64,000 nt of DNA from Artocarpus heterophyllus (taxonomy: Eukaryota; Streptophyta; Magnoliopsida; Rosales; Moraceae). The translations under genes were made by a program, and so were the position numbers. Where the stretch lies: assembly GCA_025403435.1 (NCBI GenBank), contig CM046330.1:15894239-15958238 (forward strand), read 5' to 3'. Below, piece after piece: positions 62,950 to 64,000 of this stretch (its first letter is position 1; each line of letters opens with the position of its first letter). The notes beneath the pieces are model-generated. The model saw only the letters and a program-made list of their open reading frames with translations. It was not told the origin of the DNA and did not search any database.

Positions 62950-64000
62950 ATACGAGGTCTCATGTGGGGCCTAGACCTCTCTGTTTTGCTAAATAATTCT
63001 AGATAAATGACTTGAGAGAAACCTAGCTATGTTCTAAGCATTCGACTCAGAGACTAAAATAACCAAGCTGTTAGTATTATGACAAGCCTTTTATATTGAC
63101 AAGATACTTGAAAAGTGTCGACGAGTAAAACTTGTTTAACAAGATTCTCTCTAATTGTTTACCGATATGACTACTCACAAATGAAGTAAATAAACAGTAA
63201 AGGAAAAGTAACAAGAACATACAAAGAATTATAATAGTTCACCTTAATTAAAGACTATGTTCACTGTGGTTTTCTTAGGTATTAAGGATTTCATTATGAG
63301 AAAATTGTTTACGAAGCTAACATTAGGACTTGTGCAAATAATTGGACTTAGGTTGTTCCTTGGAGCTAGCCTCTATTTATAGCCTCTTGGATCAGCCATG
63401 AGTTCATCCTTTAATTACAATTTAAATTCAAATACAAGATAATCTCCTATCACGTGATCTCTTATTGAGTTTAAGTATCTAGGATTCAGTAGATTCTGAT
63501 AAGATTAATTGCTTGTCACCATATTAGAAATCTTCTATTTAAATATAGAAAACGGTTTAACTATTTTACTCTTTTCGGGCATTATCTGATAACGTGTTTC
63601 CAAGGATATTACTGAGGCTATGTGGGCCGAAATCCGTCTCAGATCTTTTTAGGCCTAATCACTAACTCTAGGCCTTCTCGATAACCCAGCTACAAGAAGC
63701 GTTATAAGAATTATTCTAAAAAGAGTATTTAACTCATGAGAGACATTTTATAAGGAGATATTTTCTAAAGCTCTTGGGGAAGTAGACAACATGAAAAGAT
63801 GTCCACATACATTTGTAGTTGGAAGTCTCATGTATGTTAAGAAATTGAATATTTATTATGCTGTGGGAATTATTAATCAGTATCTACGATTTATTTACAT
63901 GATTTTTACATGAACAAGGTAAATATTATACAATATCAAAGCAAAAAAAGTATTTCAATGGTCCATGGTGTGAGTTTAGAAATTGTTACGTTTTTTAAAC
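62950..64000 (-). mobile_element. Probable Copia-type LTR, minus strand, running out of the window
   Basis: Read on the minus strand it contains a TATA-like CTATAAATAGAGGCTAGCTC (63365-63384) followed by a leader-like stretch, which is how Copia LTRs often look, and it contains no gene. I cannot find both ends, a primer-binding site or coding remnants, so the call is tentative. It could instead be ordinary intergenic DNA or a promoter for a gene farther left. Confidence 0.3.

Noticed and set aside
1..64000. CRISPR arrays, bacterial operons, tRNA or rRNA genes, phage-like systems
   Set aside because: None seen. The intron structure and transposon content show nuclear plant DNA; no cloverleaf-like or rRNA sequence was noticed by eye, though a covariance search was not possible.

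Overview
The window is nuclear DNA of a flowering plant, almost certainly a eudicot. It is very AT-rich, its genes have many short GT-AG introns, and plant-specific families and transposons fill the spaces. I cannot name the species. Two real genes stand at the ends, both on the minus strand, and about 43 kb of duplicated and transposon-derived DNA separates them.

Layout. (1) 716-7356: a 15-exon MLO gene, a seven-helix membrane protein of clade I (MLO4/11/14-like). Exon 3 contains two single-base frame breaks, but a 64-nt GT-AG segment inside it could be spliced out and restore the frame. (2) 7795-14783 and 15607-22990: two diverged direct copies of a unit of about 7 kb, whose left edge lies in the MLO 5' flank. 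The 0.8-kb spacer between them holds two exons of CTU1/NCS6 (tRNA 2-thiolation), cut off where copy B begins. (3) 24052-27231, 34587-37212 and 40529-43569: three solo LTRs of one Gypsy-like lineage; two have perfect and one has near-perfect 5-bp target duplications. (4) About 29300-31980: a decayed Ty1/Copia element with a primer-binding site, zinc knuckle, protease and integrase remnants. (5) About 37607-47306: a CACTA (En/Spm) transposon with a decayed tnp2 transposase, a Ulp1-type protease relic and three blocks of subterminal repeats. The third solo LTR sits inside its transposase gene. (6) 47.6-50.2 kb: two inverted-repeat elements; the second is MULE-like with a perfect 9-bp target duplication.

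(7) 50929-62122: a 24-exon gene for an LRR-malectin receptor kinase of subfamily LRR-VIII-2, about 1026 residues. It reads open throughout and has all kinase catalytic motifs. (8) 62.1-64 kb: its upstream region, then a probable Copia LTR on the minus strand running out of the window.

The two genes are not an operon or pathway pair. Both families act at the plasma membrane and both include members tied to pathogen responses, but nothing in the sequence links them. Nothing here looks like an unknown multi-gene system. The most unusual points are the repaired-looking MLO exon 3, the 7-kb duplication with a CTU1 fragment at its junction, and the GC-rich motif arrays at both ends of one solo LTR.
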